A stretch of 48,732 nt of DNA. Origin: Anaerolineae bacterium (GTDB taxonomy: Bacteria; Chloroflexota; Anaerolineae; Anaerolineales; UBA11579). The position numbers were made by a program, and so were the translations under genes. The notes beneath the pieces were generated by a model. That model was not told the origin of the DNA. It did no database searches and worked only from the letters and a program-made list of their open reading frames with translations. The stretch spans positions 1 to 48,732 of the forward strand of contig SCUK01000058.1 of assembly GCA_004297445.1 (NCBI GenBank), given 5' to 3'. The stretch's first letter is position 1; every line of letters starts with the position of its first letter. Shown piece by piece: positions 23,642 through 30,676 of this stretch.

Positions 23642-23917
23642 TTATAGCCTCCCGCGGGACAGCAGGCTGATGACCGCCACGAACAGTGCCGCGCCGATGA
23701 TTGCCCACAGGAACGGGAAACTGGTGCCGCCGACGGTGAAGGTGAGCCAGGCGGGCAGTCCCAACTGGCGCGCCAGCCATGTGCCGATGATGGCGCCGAT
23801 GAAACCGACGGCGATGGCGGCAAGGCAGCCGCCCCGGCCATAACCGACGATGGACTGGCCGATGGCGCCGGCCAGACCGGCCACGAGCAAGTACAGGATA
23901 AGGTCAATTAGAGTCAT
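23642..23917 (-). CDS. GlsB/YeaQ/YmgE family stress-response membrane protein
   Basis: The 91-residue protein consists of three hydrophobic segments with the Gly-rich pattern of the transglycosylase-associated protein family (LVAGLAGAIGQSIVGYGRGG, AVGFIGAIIGTWLARQLGLP, AIIGAALFVAVISLLSRGR). Members are small membrane proteins often induced by envelope or general stress; enzymatic activity is not established. Its start is preceded by AAAGGAGCC. It heads the operon with the small lipoprotein and the YggT protein, an arrangement that suggests envelope maintenance. Confidence 0.85.
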   Translation of the reverse strand: MTLIDLILYLLVAGLAGAIGQSIVGYGRGGCLAAIAVGFIGAIIGTWLARQLGLPAWLTFTVGGTSFPFLWAIIGAALFVAVISLLSRGRL

Positions 23918-24144
23918 ACGAAGGCTCCTTTCTTGGACGCAGATGGATGGCAGTGAGGAAAAACGTGGGGGCGATGTGCGCCCAGGGAAACGGCCGTTTC
24001 CACTTCAGAAAACGAGGCTGCTGGAAGGGTGTTATCCGTCTTTTGTAGGAATTAAGTAGGAATGCATGGCAGGGCAAGCGAGGCGGGTTGGGTAAAAGAT
24101 GAAAAGAAAAGTTGAAGAGGTTATGGAATTCTCCAGTTCGGATG

Positions 24145-24199
24145 GGAGTCGACGCTTTAGCGGAGAACTCGTCAGGCTCTCGGCTAAAGCCTCTACTCC
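24145..24199. repeat. Imperfect inverted repeat (22-bp arms)
   Basis: The left arm 24145-24166 (GGAGTCGACGCTTTAGCGGA...) and the right arm 24178-24199 (TCTCGGCTAAAGCCTCTACT...) pair at 19 of 22 positions around an 11-nt loop. The right arm recurs at 9219-9240, which suggests a dispersed element. Confidence 0.6.
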
Positions 24200-24296
24200 G
24201 CCGTGTCCCGCACGTCTCACAATTGACTCCCTTCAGGACTTCAGCGCCCAGACACTTCGCCGCACCCCGCCAACAGCGCGGCTATGCTGCCCGCGA

Positions 24297-24302
24297 TATA
24301 AT
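24297..24302 (+). promoter_or_regulatory. -10 box giving a leaderless mRNA for the DnaD-like gene
   Basis: A perfect TATAAT ends 6 nt before ATG 24309, so transcription would start at or within a base or two of the start codon. There is no Shine-Dalgarno sequence. Confidence 0.5.
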
Positions 24303-24308
24303 CGCGTC

Positions 24309-24968
24309 ATGTCTCCTTATTTTGGCCGCGGCCGCGCCACGGCCCTCCCGGCAGAACTGTTCACCGACCTCCTGCCGCAGATCGACGACCTCGACGAACT
24401 CAAGCTGACGCTGTACGTATTGTGGCGCATGGAGCAACTGGAAGGCGATTTTCGCGCCCTCACCGAAGCGCACCTCGCAGCCGATGACATCTTCCTGCAG
24501 GGGCTGGGCGGAGCAGGGCGGCTCAAAGCGGCGCTGGCCGCCGCGGTCACCCGCGGCACCTTGCTGGCCGTCGAGAAAGACTCGACCTACTACCTGCTGC
24601 ATGACGATGCCGGGCTGGCCGCCGCCGTGGCGCTGCGCGCCGGCACCTGGCAGCCGGGCGAAAACGCCGGGGGCACGCTGGCCCAGGAGAAGCCCAACAT
24701 CTACCGTTTATATGAAGAGAACATCGGCCCGCTCACGCCGCTGATTGCCGAAGCGCTGCGCGCCGCCGAAGCCGATTACCCCGCCGCATGGCTGGCGGAT
24801 GCGATGCGTATAGCCATTAAGAACAACATACGAAACTGGCGCTATGTCGAGGCCATCCTCCAGCGCTGGCAGAAAGAAGGACGCGATGACCGAACCGATC
24901 GAGGACGCCCTGAACAGGACCGCAAGAAATACACCGAAGGCGAGTTCTCGGACTTCGTCGAACGTTGA
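24309..24968 (+). CDS. DnaD-domain replication protein
   Basis: The 219-residue protein starts at ATG 24309 directly behind a TATAAT box. The N-terminal half (LPAELFTDLLPQIDDLDELK, LTLYVLWRMEQLEG) looks like the winged-helix part of DnaD/DnaB-like primosome proteins. The C-terminal part (IYRLYEENIGPLTPLIAEAL and WLADAMRIAIKNNIRNWRYV, then AILQRWQKEG) is the DnaD/DnaB_2 domain, including its conserved aromatic-rich end. Such proteins remodel DNA and help load the replicative helicase. The last 83 nt overlap the start of the double-AAA+ loader-like gene, which supports a shared role in helicase loading. Confidence 0.82.
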   Translation: MSPYFGRGRATALPAELFTDLLPQIDDLDELKLTLYVLWRMEQLEGDFRALTEAHLAADDIFLQGLGGAGRLKAALAAAVTRGTLLAVEKDSTYYLLHDDAGLAAAVALRAGTWQPGENAGGTLAQEKPNIYRLYEENIGPLTPLIAEALRAAEADYPAAWLADAMRIAIKNNIRNWRYVEAILQRWQKEGRDDRTDRGRPEQDRKKYTEGEFSDFVER

Positions 24969-26259
24969 GGGGCTGGCCGGCGACCCGGACTGCCCGCATT
25001 GCGGCGGGTTGGGCTACCTGCGCGTGGACGTTCCGGTCGGCCACCCGGATTTCGGCAAGCTGCTGGTGTGCACCTGCCGCCAGGAGGAAGTGGGCCGCCG
25101 CAACCGCCAGCGGCTGTATGCGTTCAGCCAGCTCGGCCACCTCAAAGAACTGACCTTTGAAAATTTCAAGACGCGCGGCCGGGTGGGGTTGGGCGCGCTG
25201 CAAACCGATTCGCTGGAATACGCCTTCAACCAGGCGCAGCAGTTCGCCCAGCGCCAGCAGGGCTGGCTGCTGTTGCAGGGCAAGTACGGCTGCGGCAAAA
25301 CGCACCTCGCCGCCGCCATCGCCAACTTCGCCGTCACACTGGGCGTCCAGCCCATCTTCGTCACCGTCCCGGACCTGCTCGACACCCTGCGCTTCGCCTA
25401 CAGCGACCCGGACGCCACCTTCGAGGAACGCTTCGAGGGCATCCGCCAGTCGCCCCTGCTGATTCTGGACGACTTCGGCACCCAGAACGCCACCGCCTGG
25501 GCGCAGGAAAAACTGTTCCAAATCATCAACCACCGCTACATCAACCGCCTGCCCACGGTGGTGACCACCAACCTGTTGCTCAATGAAATCGAAGGCCGCA
25601 TCCGTTCGCGGCTGGAAGACCCGGAACTGGTGACGCGCGTACAGATTAACGCTCCCGATTACCGCCGCCCGATGGATGACACCGGCCACCACGAACTGTC
25701 GTCGCTGGCGCTGCATGGGGCGCGCACCTTCGCCACCTTCGAACTGCGCAAGGACGAAGGCCTGCCGTCCGACGAGGTCAAGAACCTCGAAAAGGTACTC
25801 AAGGCCGCCGAGAAATATGCCAAGACGCCCAAGGGCTGGATCGTGTTCACCGGCGGGTTCGGCAGCGGCAAGACGCACCTGGCGGCGGCCATCGCCAACG
25901 CGCGTGCCGACCTGGGCACGCCGCCGCTGTTCGTGATGGTGCCGGACCTGCTCGACCACCTGCGCGCCACCTTCAGCCCTAACAGCGGCACGACCTACGA
26001 CCGGCGCTTCGACGAAATCCGCGCCACACCGCTGCTGGTGCTGGACGACCTGGGCACGCAGAACATGACGCCCTGGGTGCGCGAGAAGCTATACCAGTTG
26101 TTCAACCACCGCTACAACGCCCAACTCCCCACCGTCATATCCACCAGCGACTCGCTGGAAGAGATGGATGCCCGCGTCCGTTCGCGCCTGCTGGACACGC
26201 GGCTGTGCACGATCTACGCGCTGACCGTGCCGCCGTTTACGGGGCGGAAGAAGAAATAG
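24886..26259 (+). CDS. DnaC/DnaI-like helicase loader with two AAA+ modules
   Basis: The 457-residue protein starts at ATG 24886 (AAGGA upstream) inside the end of the DnaD-like gene. An N-terminal zinc-binding segment CPHCGGLGYL...CTC (about residues 36-64) is typical of DnaI/DnaC. Two complete AAA+ cores follow. The first has Walker A GKYGCGKTHLA (about 133), Walker B LLILDDFGTQ, sensor 1 VVTTN and Arg-finger-like GRIRSRL. The second has GGFGSGKTHLA (about 323), LLVLDDLGTQ, VISTS and ARVRSRL. The two halves align closely, so the gene arose by internal duplication and neither half is visibly decayed. Normal DnaC has one module. It probably loads the replicative helicase together with the DnaD-like protein. 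Confidence 0.85.
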   Translation: MTEPIEDALNRTARNTPKASSRTSSNVEGLAGDPDCPHCGGLGYLRVDVPVGHPDFGKLLVCTCRQEEVGRRNRQRLYAFSQLGHLKELTFENFKTRGRVGLGALQTDSLEYAFNQAQQFAQRQQGWLLLQGKYGCGKTHLAAAIANFAVTLGVQPIFVTVPDLLDTLRFAYSDPDATFEERFEGIRQSPLLILDDFGTQNATAWAQEKLFQIINHRYINRLPTVVTTNLLLNEIEGRIRSRLEDPELVTRVQINAPDYRRPMDDTGHHELSSLALHGARTFATFELRKDEGLPSDEVKNLEKVLKAAEKYAKTPKGWIVFTGGFGSGKTHLAAAIANARADLGTPPLFVMVPDLLDHLRATFSPNSGTTYDRRFDEIRATPLLVLDDLGTQNMTPWVREKLYQLFNHRYNAQLPTVISTSDSLEEMDARVRSRLLDTRLCTIYALTVPPFTGRKKK

Positions 26260-26264
26260 GGGTA

Positions 26265-26675
26265 GTGACGGACTTGCCTCCAATAAAGAAACCCGCATCT
26301 GCTACGGCTGCCATTGACAAAACCCTCGCCGCGCTGCCGCTTGAACAACGCGCCTGGCTGGAGAAAGTGCGCCAGACGGTGCAGGCGGCATGCCCCGCCG
26401 CCGAGGAAGCCATCGTCTATGGCCTGCCCGGCCTCCGCTATAAGGGTAAGGGGCTGGCGGGCTATACCGCCTTCAAGAACCACTATGGCTATTACCCGAT
26501 GAGCGGCAAACTAACCACTGTATTCAAGGACGACCTCAAGAGTTACAAGACCGCCAAGGGGTCCATCCAGTTCCCGCTGGATAAGCCCGTGCCCGTCACA
26601 TTGCTTAAGAAGCTGGTGAAGGCGCGCATCAAGGAAATTGATGCGCCGTCCACGGCGAAGAAAACGAAGAAGTAG
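26265..26675 (+). CDS. DUF1801 (YdhG-like) protein, copy 1
   Basis: The 136-residue protein is taken from GTG 26265, just after the previous stop; a TTG three codons later is also possible. The core LEKVRQTVQAACPAAEEAIV, YGLPGLRYKGKGLAGYTAFK and NHYGYYPMSG is that of DUF1801, an iron-chaperone-frataxin-like small fold (YdhG). The C-terminus is basic (STAKKTKK). The gene is followed 10 nt later by a paralogue. The function is not established. Confidence 0.75.
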   Translation: MTDLPPIKKPASATAAIDKTLAALPLEQRAWLEKVRQTVQAACPAAEEAIVYGLPGLRYKGKGLAGYTAFKNHYGYYPMSGKLTTVFKDDLKSYKTAKGSIQFPLDKPVPVTLLKKLVKARIKEIDAPSTAKKTKK

Positions 26676-26685
26676 GAGACGCCCA

Positions 26686-27105
26686 ATGGCGACGACGAAG
26701 AAACCCGAATCGGCCAAAAAGGAAATCGGCAAATGGCTGGCCGCCCTGCCGCCGGAGCGCCGCGCCTGGATGGAAAAACTGCATGCTACCGTGCTGGCCG
26801 CTGCGCCCGCCGCGGTGGAGGTGTTCGGCTACGGCATGCCGGGCACGAAATACAAGGGTAAAACGCTGGCCTATTACGGCGCGTGGAAAACCCACTACGC
26901 TTACTACCCCGCTACGGATGCCGTCATCGCCGCCGACAAAACCGCGCTCAAACCGTTGGTGGCCGGGCGCGGTACGTTCCGCTTCCCGCTGGACAGGCCT
27001 GTGCCCGTCGCGCTGGTGAAGAAGATGGTCAAAGCGCGCGTGAAAGAAATCGACGCCGAAGAATCCGCGAAAAAAGCGAAGAAGGCGACGAGCCGGAAGA
27101 AGTAG
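26686..27105 (+). CDS. DUF1801 (YdhG-like) protein, copy 2
   Basis: The 139-residue protein starts at ATG 26686 behind TAGGAG. It shares with the previous gene the sequence A.ALP.E.RAW.EK, YGMPGTKYKGKTLAYYGAWK, TFRFPLDRPVPVALVKKMVK and a Lys-rich tail (KKAKKATSRKK). The two genes are a tandem duplication in one operon and are followed 3 nt later by a GNAT acetyltransferase. No catalytic residues are known for the family. Confidence 0.78.
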   Translation: MATTKKPESAKKEIGKWLAALPPERRAWMEKLHATVLAAAPAAVEVFGYGMPGTKYKGKTLAYYGAWKTHYAYYPATDAVIAADKTALKPLVAGRGTFRFPLDRPVPVALVKKMVKARVKEIDAEESAKKAKKATSRKK

Positions 27106-27108
27106 AGG

Positions 27109-27729
27109 ATGGGACCCGCAGCAACCGAACCCCGCCTCCTAACGCCCGCGGATGCCGAGCGCGCCGCCTGGGTCATCGCCCAGGCGTTTGTGGAGGACCC
27201 GTTGGTCGCCCATATGCTGCCCAATACCCACACCCGGGCGCGCACGCTGGTTAAGTTCTTTCGCGCCTACGGTGGCGCCAGCATTCGCGGCGGCCGCGTG
27301 TGGGGGGTGGGTGAGCCGCTCATGGGCGTCGCCTACTGGAAGACTCCGGGCCAGGAGGGGCTGTCCATCAGCGTCAAATCGCTGGGCGTCTTCCTCCCGT
27401 TGTTGTTCACGGCTTATCCCATCGGAATCCTCCGTGCCCGCGCCTCGCTGGATAGGCAGGATTCGCTCTATAAGAAGTACGCCGCTCATCCGCACTACTA
27501 TCTGGACAATCTGGGCGTTCTGGCCGAAGCGCGCGGGCAGGGGCTGTCGTCCCGGCTCATCCGACCCTTTCTGCAGCAGGCGGATGAACAGAAAGTCATC
27601 GCCTACACCGACACCTACTCTGCCGCCAACGTACCGCTTTACCAGCATTTCGGCTTCGAAGTGGTGGAAGAAGCCGCCATCCCCGGAACGGCGCTCACGC
27701 TTTGGGCTTTGCTGCGCACGCCGCGCTGA
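27109..27729 (+). CDS. GNAT family N-acetyltransferase
   Basis: The 206-residue protein starts at ATG 27109, 3 nt after the previous stop, with GTAGAGG as its ribosome binding site. The acetyl-CoA-binding motif A is YLDNLGVLAEARGQGLSSRL (about residues 131-150), with the pyrophosphate loop RGQGLS. Motif B follows (YSAANVPLYQHFGFEVVEE). The acceptor cannot be deduced. It shares an operon with two DUF1801 proteins and ends before a strong terminator. Confidence 0.85.
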   Translation: MGPAATEPRLLTPADAERAAWVIAQAFVEDPLVAHMLPNTHTRARTLVKFFRAYGGASIRGGRVWGVGEPLMGVAYWKTPGQEGLSISVKSLGVFLPLLFTAYPIGILRARASLDRQDSLYKKYAAHPHYYLDNLGVLAEARGQGLSSRLIRPFLQQADEQKVIAYTDTYSAANVPLYQHFGFEVVEEAAIPGTALTLWALLRTPR

Positions 27730-27752
27730 CCCCGGCCCTTCCCTCTCAGAAT

Positions 27753-27789
27753 CACGACCTCCCGCGAGGGCTATTAGCGGGAGGTCGTG
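27753..27789 (+). terminator. Terminator after the GNAT gene
   Basis: A 13-bp perfect stem (CACGACCTCCCGC 27753-27765 with 27777-27789) has an 11-nt loop and is followed by TCTTT. Confidence 0.7.
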
Positions 27790-27937
27790 TCTTTGGCAGT
27801 GGAGGAGACACTGCCCAGAGAAAGAGGAGAGAGCATACCGGTCAGCGTGGTTCCGGCTGCTTACAGGATAGCGGCTCCATGTGACCGGCAGGTTGCGAAG
27901 CGGTAAAGAATTTGTAAAACCGCCAGGGGATTAAACT

Positions 27938-27967
27938 GCCAGCCGCCTGCACAAACAGGCGGCTGGC
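27938..27967 (-). terminator. Hairpin downstream of the sortase-like gene
   Basis: A 12-bp perfect stem (GCCAGCCGCCTG 27938-27949 with 27956-27967) has a 6-nt loop and lies 65 nt past the stop of the leftward gene. On the minus strand it is followed by AGTTTAATCC, a short U-run. The rest of 27790-28031 shows no gene. Confidence 0.6.
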
Positions 27968-28031
27968 TTAGCCCAGGTTCGGCGCCGTGAGGAGGAGGAA
28001 CGGCGTCCGGGAAATTGACGGCTGGAGCGGG

Positions 28032-28628
28032 TTACGGCACTTCCTTGGCGATGACGAAGAGCACACCCCAGGAGGAGTAGCCATTTTTGGCGATGCAGGT
28101 CTGGAAGGTGACCTGGTTGGCTTTGTAGGCCGCATTGAACACGGTGCGGGCGCTGACCTTCTTGCCGTTGCTGTTGATGAAGGGCTGGCTGAAGTCGTTG
28201 GGGTCAGTGGCCTGGTAGGTCTGAACGCTATACACCTTGTAGGTCTTGGTCGAGCCATCGCTGAAAGTGACGGTGATTAACTGGCCGACCTTCAGGGAAG
28301 CGAACGAACCGCCCGCGAGATAATTGTGCGCCAGCAAACCGATGGACTTCTTCTTGGCGGCGGCGGCATACTGGCCCACCGAACTGCCGCCGGTAGGAAC
28401 GGAATTGCCGTTCTGTACCACGGTGTAGGTGAACAAGCCGTGTGCGACCACTTTGGTGGCGGTGAGGCTGCCCTTGGCGGGGCTGGCGGCGGCTGAGGCC
28501 GCGATAGGGGCGGCCTGCGCGCCGGTGACCGGCAGGCTGGCGGCGCGGGTGGTGAAGACGGCGGAAAGACTGGTAATCAGCAGAACGGTGATCAAAATCA
28601 GGGTGAGGTTTTTCTTGGTTGTGGTCAT
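28032..28628 (-). CDS. Secreted sortase-like protein under a c-di-GMP riboswitch
   Basis: The 198-residue protein starts at ATG 28628 (AAAGG 9 nt upstream); an in-frame ATG three codons earlier is possible. A signal peptide or membrane anchor (residues about 8-30) is followed by an Ala-rich stretch. The domain from about residue 60 has sortase features: IGLLAHNYLAGGSFASLKVG with His101 (as in TxGH/LAHN), a strand pattern TVTFSDGSTKTYKVYSVQ, and VTFQTCIAKNG with Cys178 in the TC motif. The place where related proteins usually have a catalytic Arg (WGRLFVIA) here reads WGVLFVIA (Val189). An LPVTG sequence at residues 32-36 resembles a sortase signal but is N-terminal. It may therefore be an impaired sortase or a binding protein. 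Confidence 0.65.
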   Translation of the reverse strand: MTTTKKNLTLILITVLLITSLSAVFTTRAASLPVTGAQAAPIAASAAASPAKGSLTATKVVAHGLFTYTVVQNGNSVPTGGSSVGQYAAAAKKKSIGLLAHNYLAGGSFASLKVGQLITVTFSDGSTKTYKVYSVQTYQATDPNDFSQPFINSNGKKVSARTVFNAAYKANQVTFQTCIAKNGYSSWGVLFVIAKEVP

Positions 28629-28718
28629 CTTATTCATCCTTTGCTCGGTGCTCGAGCGAAAAAAGGCGACTAAGAGACTTCGACACAGCGCTGGAAAGCA
28701 GTTCCCCCGTATAGATTT

Positions 28719-28804
28719 GCTTCGGCGGCCTGGCAGTCCTGGACATTCGTAGAATGTCGGTAGACCCATGGCTTTGCGTCTCCGTCTTTCGGCGGATTTG
28801 CCTT
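28719..28804 (-). ncRNA. c-di-GMP-I (GEMM-I) riboswitch, copy C
   Basis: On the minus strand the RNA starts GGCAAAUCC, forms a short hairpin capped by GAAA, continues GACGCAAAGCCAUGG, then a P3-type stem (GACAUUC with GAAUGUC), and ends CUGCCAGGCCGCCG. All fit the c-di-GMP-I aptamer. The tetraloop receptor, usually UAAG...UAUG, here reads UACC...CAGG, so docking may be altered. It lies between the response regulator stop (28861) and the sortase-like start (28628). No clear terminator follows; a GCTCG/CGAGC hairpin (28643-28657) sits just before the ribosome binding site. Confidence 0.88.
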
Positions 28805-28860
28805 TATCGGTCAAACGGTTTTGGTGAGCAGGCTCCTTGGTTCTCTAGTGGGGTGGGGAT

Positions 28861-29262
28861 CTAACGAGTGTGGGCGGCTAGTTCGGCATGCACTTCAACG
28901 ATGTCGCGAATCTGGCTGAGCAGCCGGTCAAACCCGATGGGCTTGGTCAGGTACCCATCCGCGCCGTTGGCGAAGGCGCGCTGACGGCTGGGTTCGTCGG
29001 CCAGCGCAGTGACCATGAGGACCGGCGTGGCAGACTTGGCCGGGTTGGTCTTGATGGTGCGGCACACTTCAAAGCCGTCCATCTCCGGCATCATCACGTC
29101 CAACAGTACGCAATCGACTTCGTAGACCTGCAGGATGGCGAGACCGGGCTTGCCGCCGGAGGCTTTCAGCGTTTCAAAACCGCCGATCTCCAGCATGGCG
29201 CCAAGCAGGGTGCGGTTGGCTTCGTCGTCGTCAATGATGAGGATGGTCTGTTTTTTGTCCAT
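28861..29262 (-). CDS. Single-domain response regulator (CheY-like)
   Basis: The 133-residue protein is one receiver domain: acidic cluster IIDDDE (residues 10-14), phospho-acceptor Asp55 in LLDVMMPEMDG, Thr85 in MVTALAD and Lys107 in LTKP. There is no output domain, so it must act by protein contact, as CheY or DivK do. No histidine kinase gene is adjacent. The start ATG at 29260-29262 is preceded by AGGAGAAAG. Its transcript carries two tandem c-di-GMP riboswitches, each with a terminator, and a third aptamer follows the gene. Confidence 0.93.
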   Translation of the reverse strand: MDKKQTILIIDDDEANRTLLGAMLEIGGFETLKASGGKPGLAILQVYEVDCVLLDVMMPEMDGFEVCRTIKTNPAKSATPVLMVTALADEPSRQRAFANGADGYLTKPIGFDRLLSQIRDIVEVHAELAAHTR

Positions 29263-29322
29263 GGTTCTTTCTCCTGTCTGTAGATTTCCCTGGGCGGGAA
29301 TGGTTGGGGAAGAAAATAGAAA

Positions 29323-29344
29323 CGGCCTGTCTGTTGGCAGGCCG
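29323..29344 (-). terminator. Terminator B, expression platform of riboswitch B
   Basis: On the minus strand CGGCCTG (29344-29338) pairs with CAGGCCG (29329-29323) around an 8-nt loop and is followed by TTTCTATTTTC. It lies between aptamer B and the response regulator start, where a ligand-controlled terminator is expected. Confidence 0.75.
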
Positions 29345-29401
29345 CTGAAGGAGTATGGAAGTTGGGAGGGTAGTTGGATAGGGATAATGTGAAGAAGATA
29401 C

Positions 29402-29486
29402 TTTCGGCGGCCTGGCGGTCATAGACATTCTGGAAATGTCCTTAGACCCATAGCTTTGCGTCCCCGGCTTTCGCCGGGTTTGCCAT
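29402..29486 (-). ncRNA. c-di-GMP-I (GEMM-I) riboswitch, copy B
   Basis: The minus-strand RNA reads GGCAAACCCGGCGAAAGCC, then GGGGACGCAAAGCUAUGG, GGUCUAAGGACAUU...AAUGUCUAUGACC and CGCCAGGCCGCCG. It has the GAAA tetraloop and the canonical 11-nt receptor (UAAG/UAUG), and a P1 extension AUACU/AGUAU can form with flanking bases. The G just before CAAA (G20 in Vc2 numbering) is kept, which argues for c-di-GMP over cGAMP. Confidence 0.93.
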
Positions 29487-29526
29487 TATCGAGTATTCTC
29501 TTTTTAATGTACTTCGCAAAACAAAG

Positions 29527-29550
29527 GGGCCCGGCTTTCCGGCCAGGCCC
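29527..29550 (-). terminator. Terminator A, expression platform of riboswitch A
   Basis: On the minus strand GGGCCTGGC pairs with GCCGGGCCC (9 bp, one G-U) around CGGAAA and is followed by CCTTTGTTTTG. It lies between aptamers A and B. Confidence 0.75.
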
Positions 29551-29577
29551 GCTAAAGAGCGTCAACTGCTGAGACTT

Positions 29578-29668
29578 TCTTCGGCGGCCTGGCGGTCATA
29601 AACATTCGAAGAATGTCATTAGACCCATGGCTTTGCGTCGCCGGTTTTCACCGGGTTTGCCTTTTCGG
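29578..29668 (-). ncRNA. c-di-GMP-I (GEMM-I) riboswitch, copy A
   Basis: The minus-strand RNA starts GGCAAACCCGGUGAAAACC, continues GGCGACGCAAAGCCAUGG and GGUCUAAUGACAUUC...GAAUGUUUAUGACC, and ends CGCCAGGCCGCCG. The receptor is UAAU...UAUG, one base off the canonical form. It is the promoter-proximal member of the tandem pair. Confidence 0.92.
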
Positions 29669-29685
29669 TTTTTCGTACTGAGGAT

Positions 29686-29691
29686 ACTATA
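29686..29691 (-). promoter_or_regulatory. -10 box of the riboswitch transcript
   Basis: TATAGT on the minus strand would start the RNA near 29679, about 18 nt before aptamer A. No convincing -35 was found at the right distance. Confidence 0.4.
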
Positions 29692-29743
29692 GCATTAATC
29701 TGACCAAATTGACCTTACAACTACCTTACAGCTGGGCCCGCCC

Positions 29744-30676
29744 CTAAATCTCCAACAGCAGCCCGATGTTGCGTATTAGCCCATGTTGCCAGAAGCCATA
29801 GCGAACGAGTTGCCAGCGTCGCACCACTCCCGGCTGGTCATGCAGGTTGGCGAATACCTGCAGCGCATTCCGTTGCCCCGCGTTCAGGCGTCCATCGAAG
29901 CGTTCCAGCAGTACGGCGGCCATCGGTTGGCCGATGAATTCGCGGCGTTCGCGACGCAGCAAGCGCCCCAGCAGACGTGGCAGCCGCGGCGGCCAGGTGG
30001 GTTGGGCACCCCACACGTTATTCTGGTGCTGCCGGTAGCGCACGGTGGTCTCCGGCAGATAGTCCATCCTGCCGATGCAGGCGCACACCAGCCCAATCCA
30101 GGCATCGTGCATGAAGGCCGTCGGCGGCACCGGCAAACTCAGGTCCACCAGCGGGCGGTTGAGCAGCATGGTACACCCGGCGATGATGTTCTGCGCCAGC
30201 AGCCGGCTGAGATCCGAGCCGCTGCGAGGATTCATGTGCAGGTGTTTCCAGAATGAAGCGGCCAGCGGCTGCATCTGGTAATCCACCACTTCCAGGTCGC
30301 TGAACACCAGCAGGGGGGAGCCTGCGCCATATTGCGCTTCCATCTGGGCCATGCGCGCCAGGCTGCGCTGAATCTTGTCCGGGTGCCACAGGTCGTCCTG
30401 GTCGCAGAACATGATGTAGGGCGCGCGGCTGTGCTCCAGCAGGGTGCCGAAGTTGAGCGCTGGCCCCAGACGGGATTCGACCGGCAGAAGCCGGATGCGC
30501 CCCGGAAAACGCTCCATATAATGCGCGAACACGGCCAGCGTGTCATCGCTGGAAGCGTCGTCGCGCGCCAGAATCTCGAAGTCCTGCACGGTCTGGTCAA
30601 ACAGCGAATCCAGTTGCTGCGCCAGAAAATTGCCCCCGTTGTAGGTGGCAAGGAGAATCTGGATTTGGGGGGTCAC
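29744..30676 (-). CDS. Family 2 glycosyltransferase
   Basis: The 310-residue protein starts at GTG 30676, which overlaps the DtxR stop (GTGA), and then reads VTPQIQILLATYNGGNFLAQ, the GT-A fold start. DDASSDDTL and the donor/metal motif FCDQDDLWHPDKI (about residues 88-100) are typical of rhamnosyltransferase-like GT2 enzymes that build surface polysaccharide. A longer frame to 30916 runs inside the regulator gene and is rejected. There is no transmembrane segment. Being coupled to a metalloregulator gene is unusual; expression together with iron status is implied. Confidence 0.85.
   Translation of the reverse strand: MTPQIQILLATYNGGNFLAQQLDSLFDQTVQDFEILARDDASSDDTLAVFAHYMERFPGRIRLLPVESRLGPALNFGTLLEHSRAPYIMFCDQDDLWHPDKIQRSLARMAQMEAQYGAGSPLLVFSDLEVVDYQMQPLAASFWKHLHMNPRSGSDLSRLLAQNIIAGCTMLLNRPLVDLSLPVPPTAFMHDAWIGLVCACIGRMDYLPETTVRYRQHQNNVWGAQPTWPPRLPRLLGRLLRRERREFIGQPMAAVLLERFDGRLNAGQRNALQVFANLHDQPGVVRRWQLVRYGFWQHGLIRNIGLLLEI

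Larger units (their letters stand above)
23918..24308. other. Intergenic region with inverted repeat and leaderless promoter
   Basis: This 390-nt gap lies between the divergent GlsB operon and the DnaD-like gene. It contains the 22-bp inverted repeat at 24145-24199 and the -10 box at 24297-24302. An open frame continuing upstream of the DnaD-like start is not supported by any ribosome binding site or homology. Confidence 0.6.

Noticed and set aside
28640..28718. Intrinsic terminator after riboswitch C, suggested by a T6 run
   Set aside because: No stable GC-rich stem could be formed directly before the T-run; the mode of action of copy C was left open.
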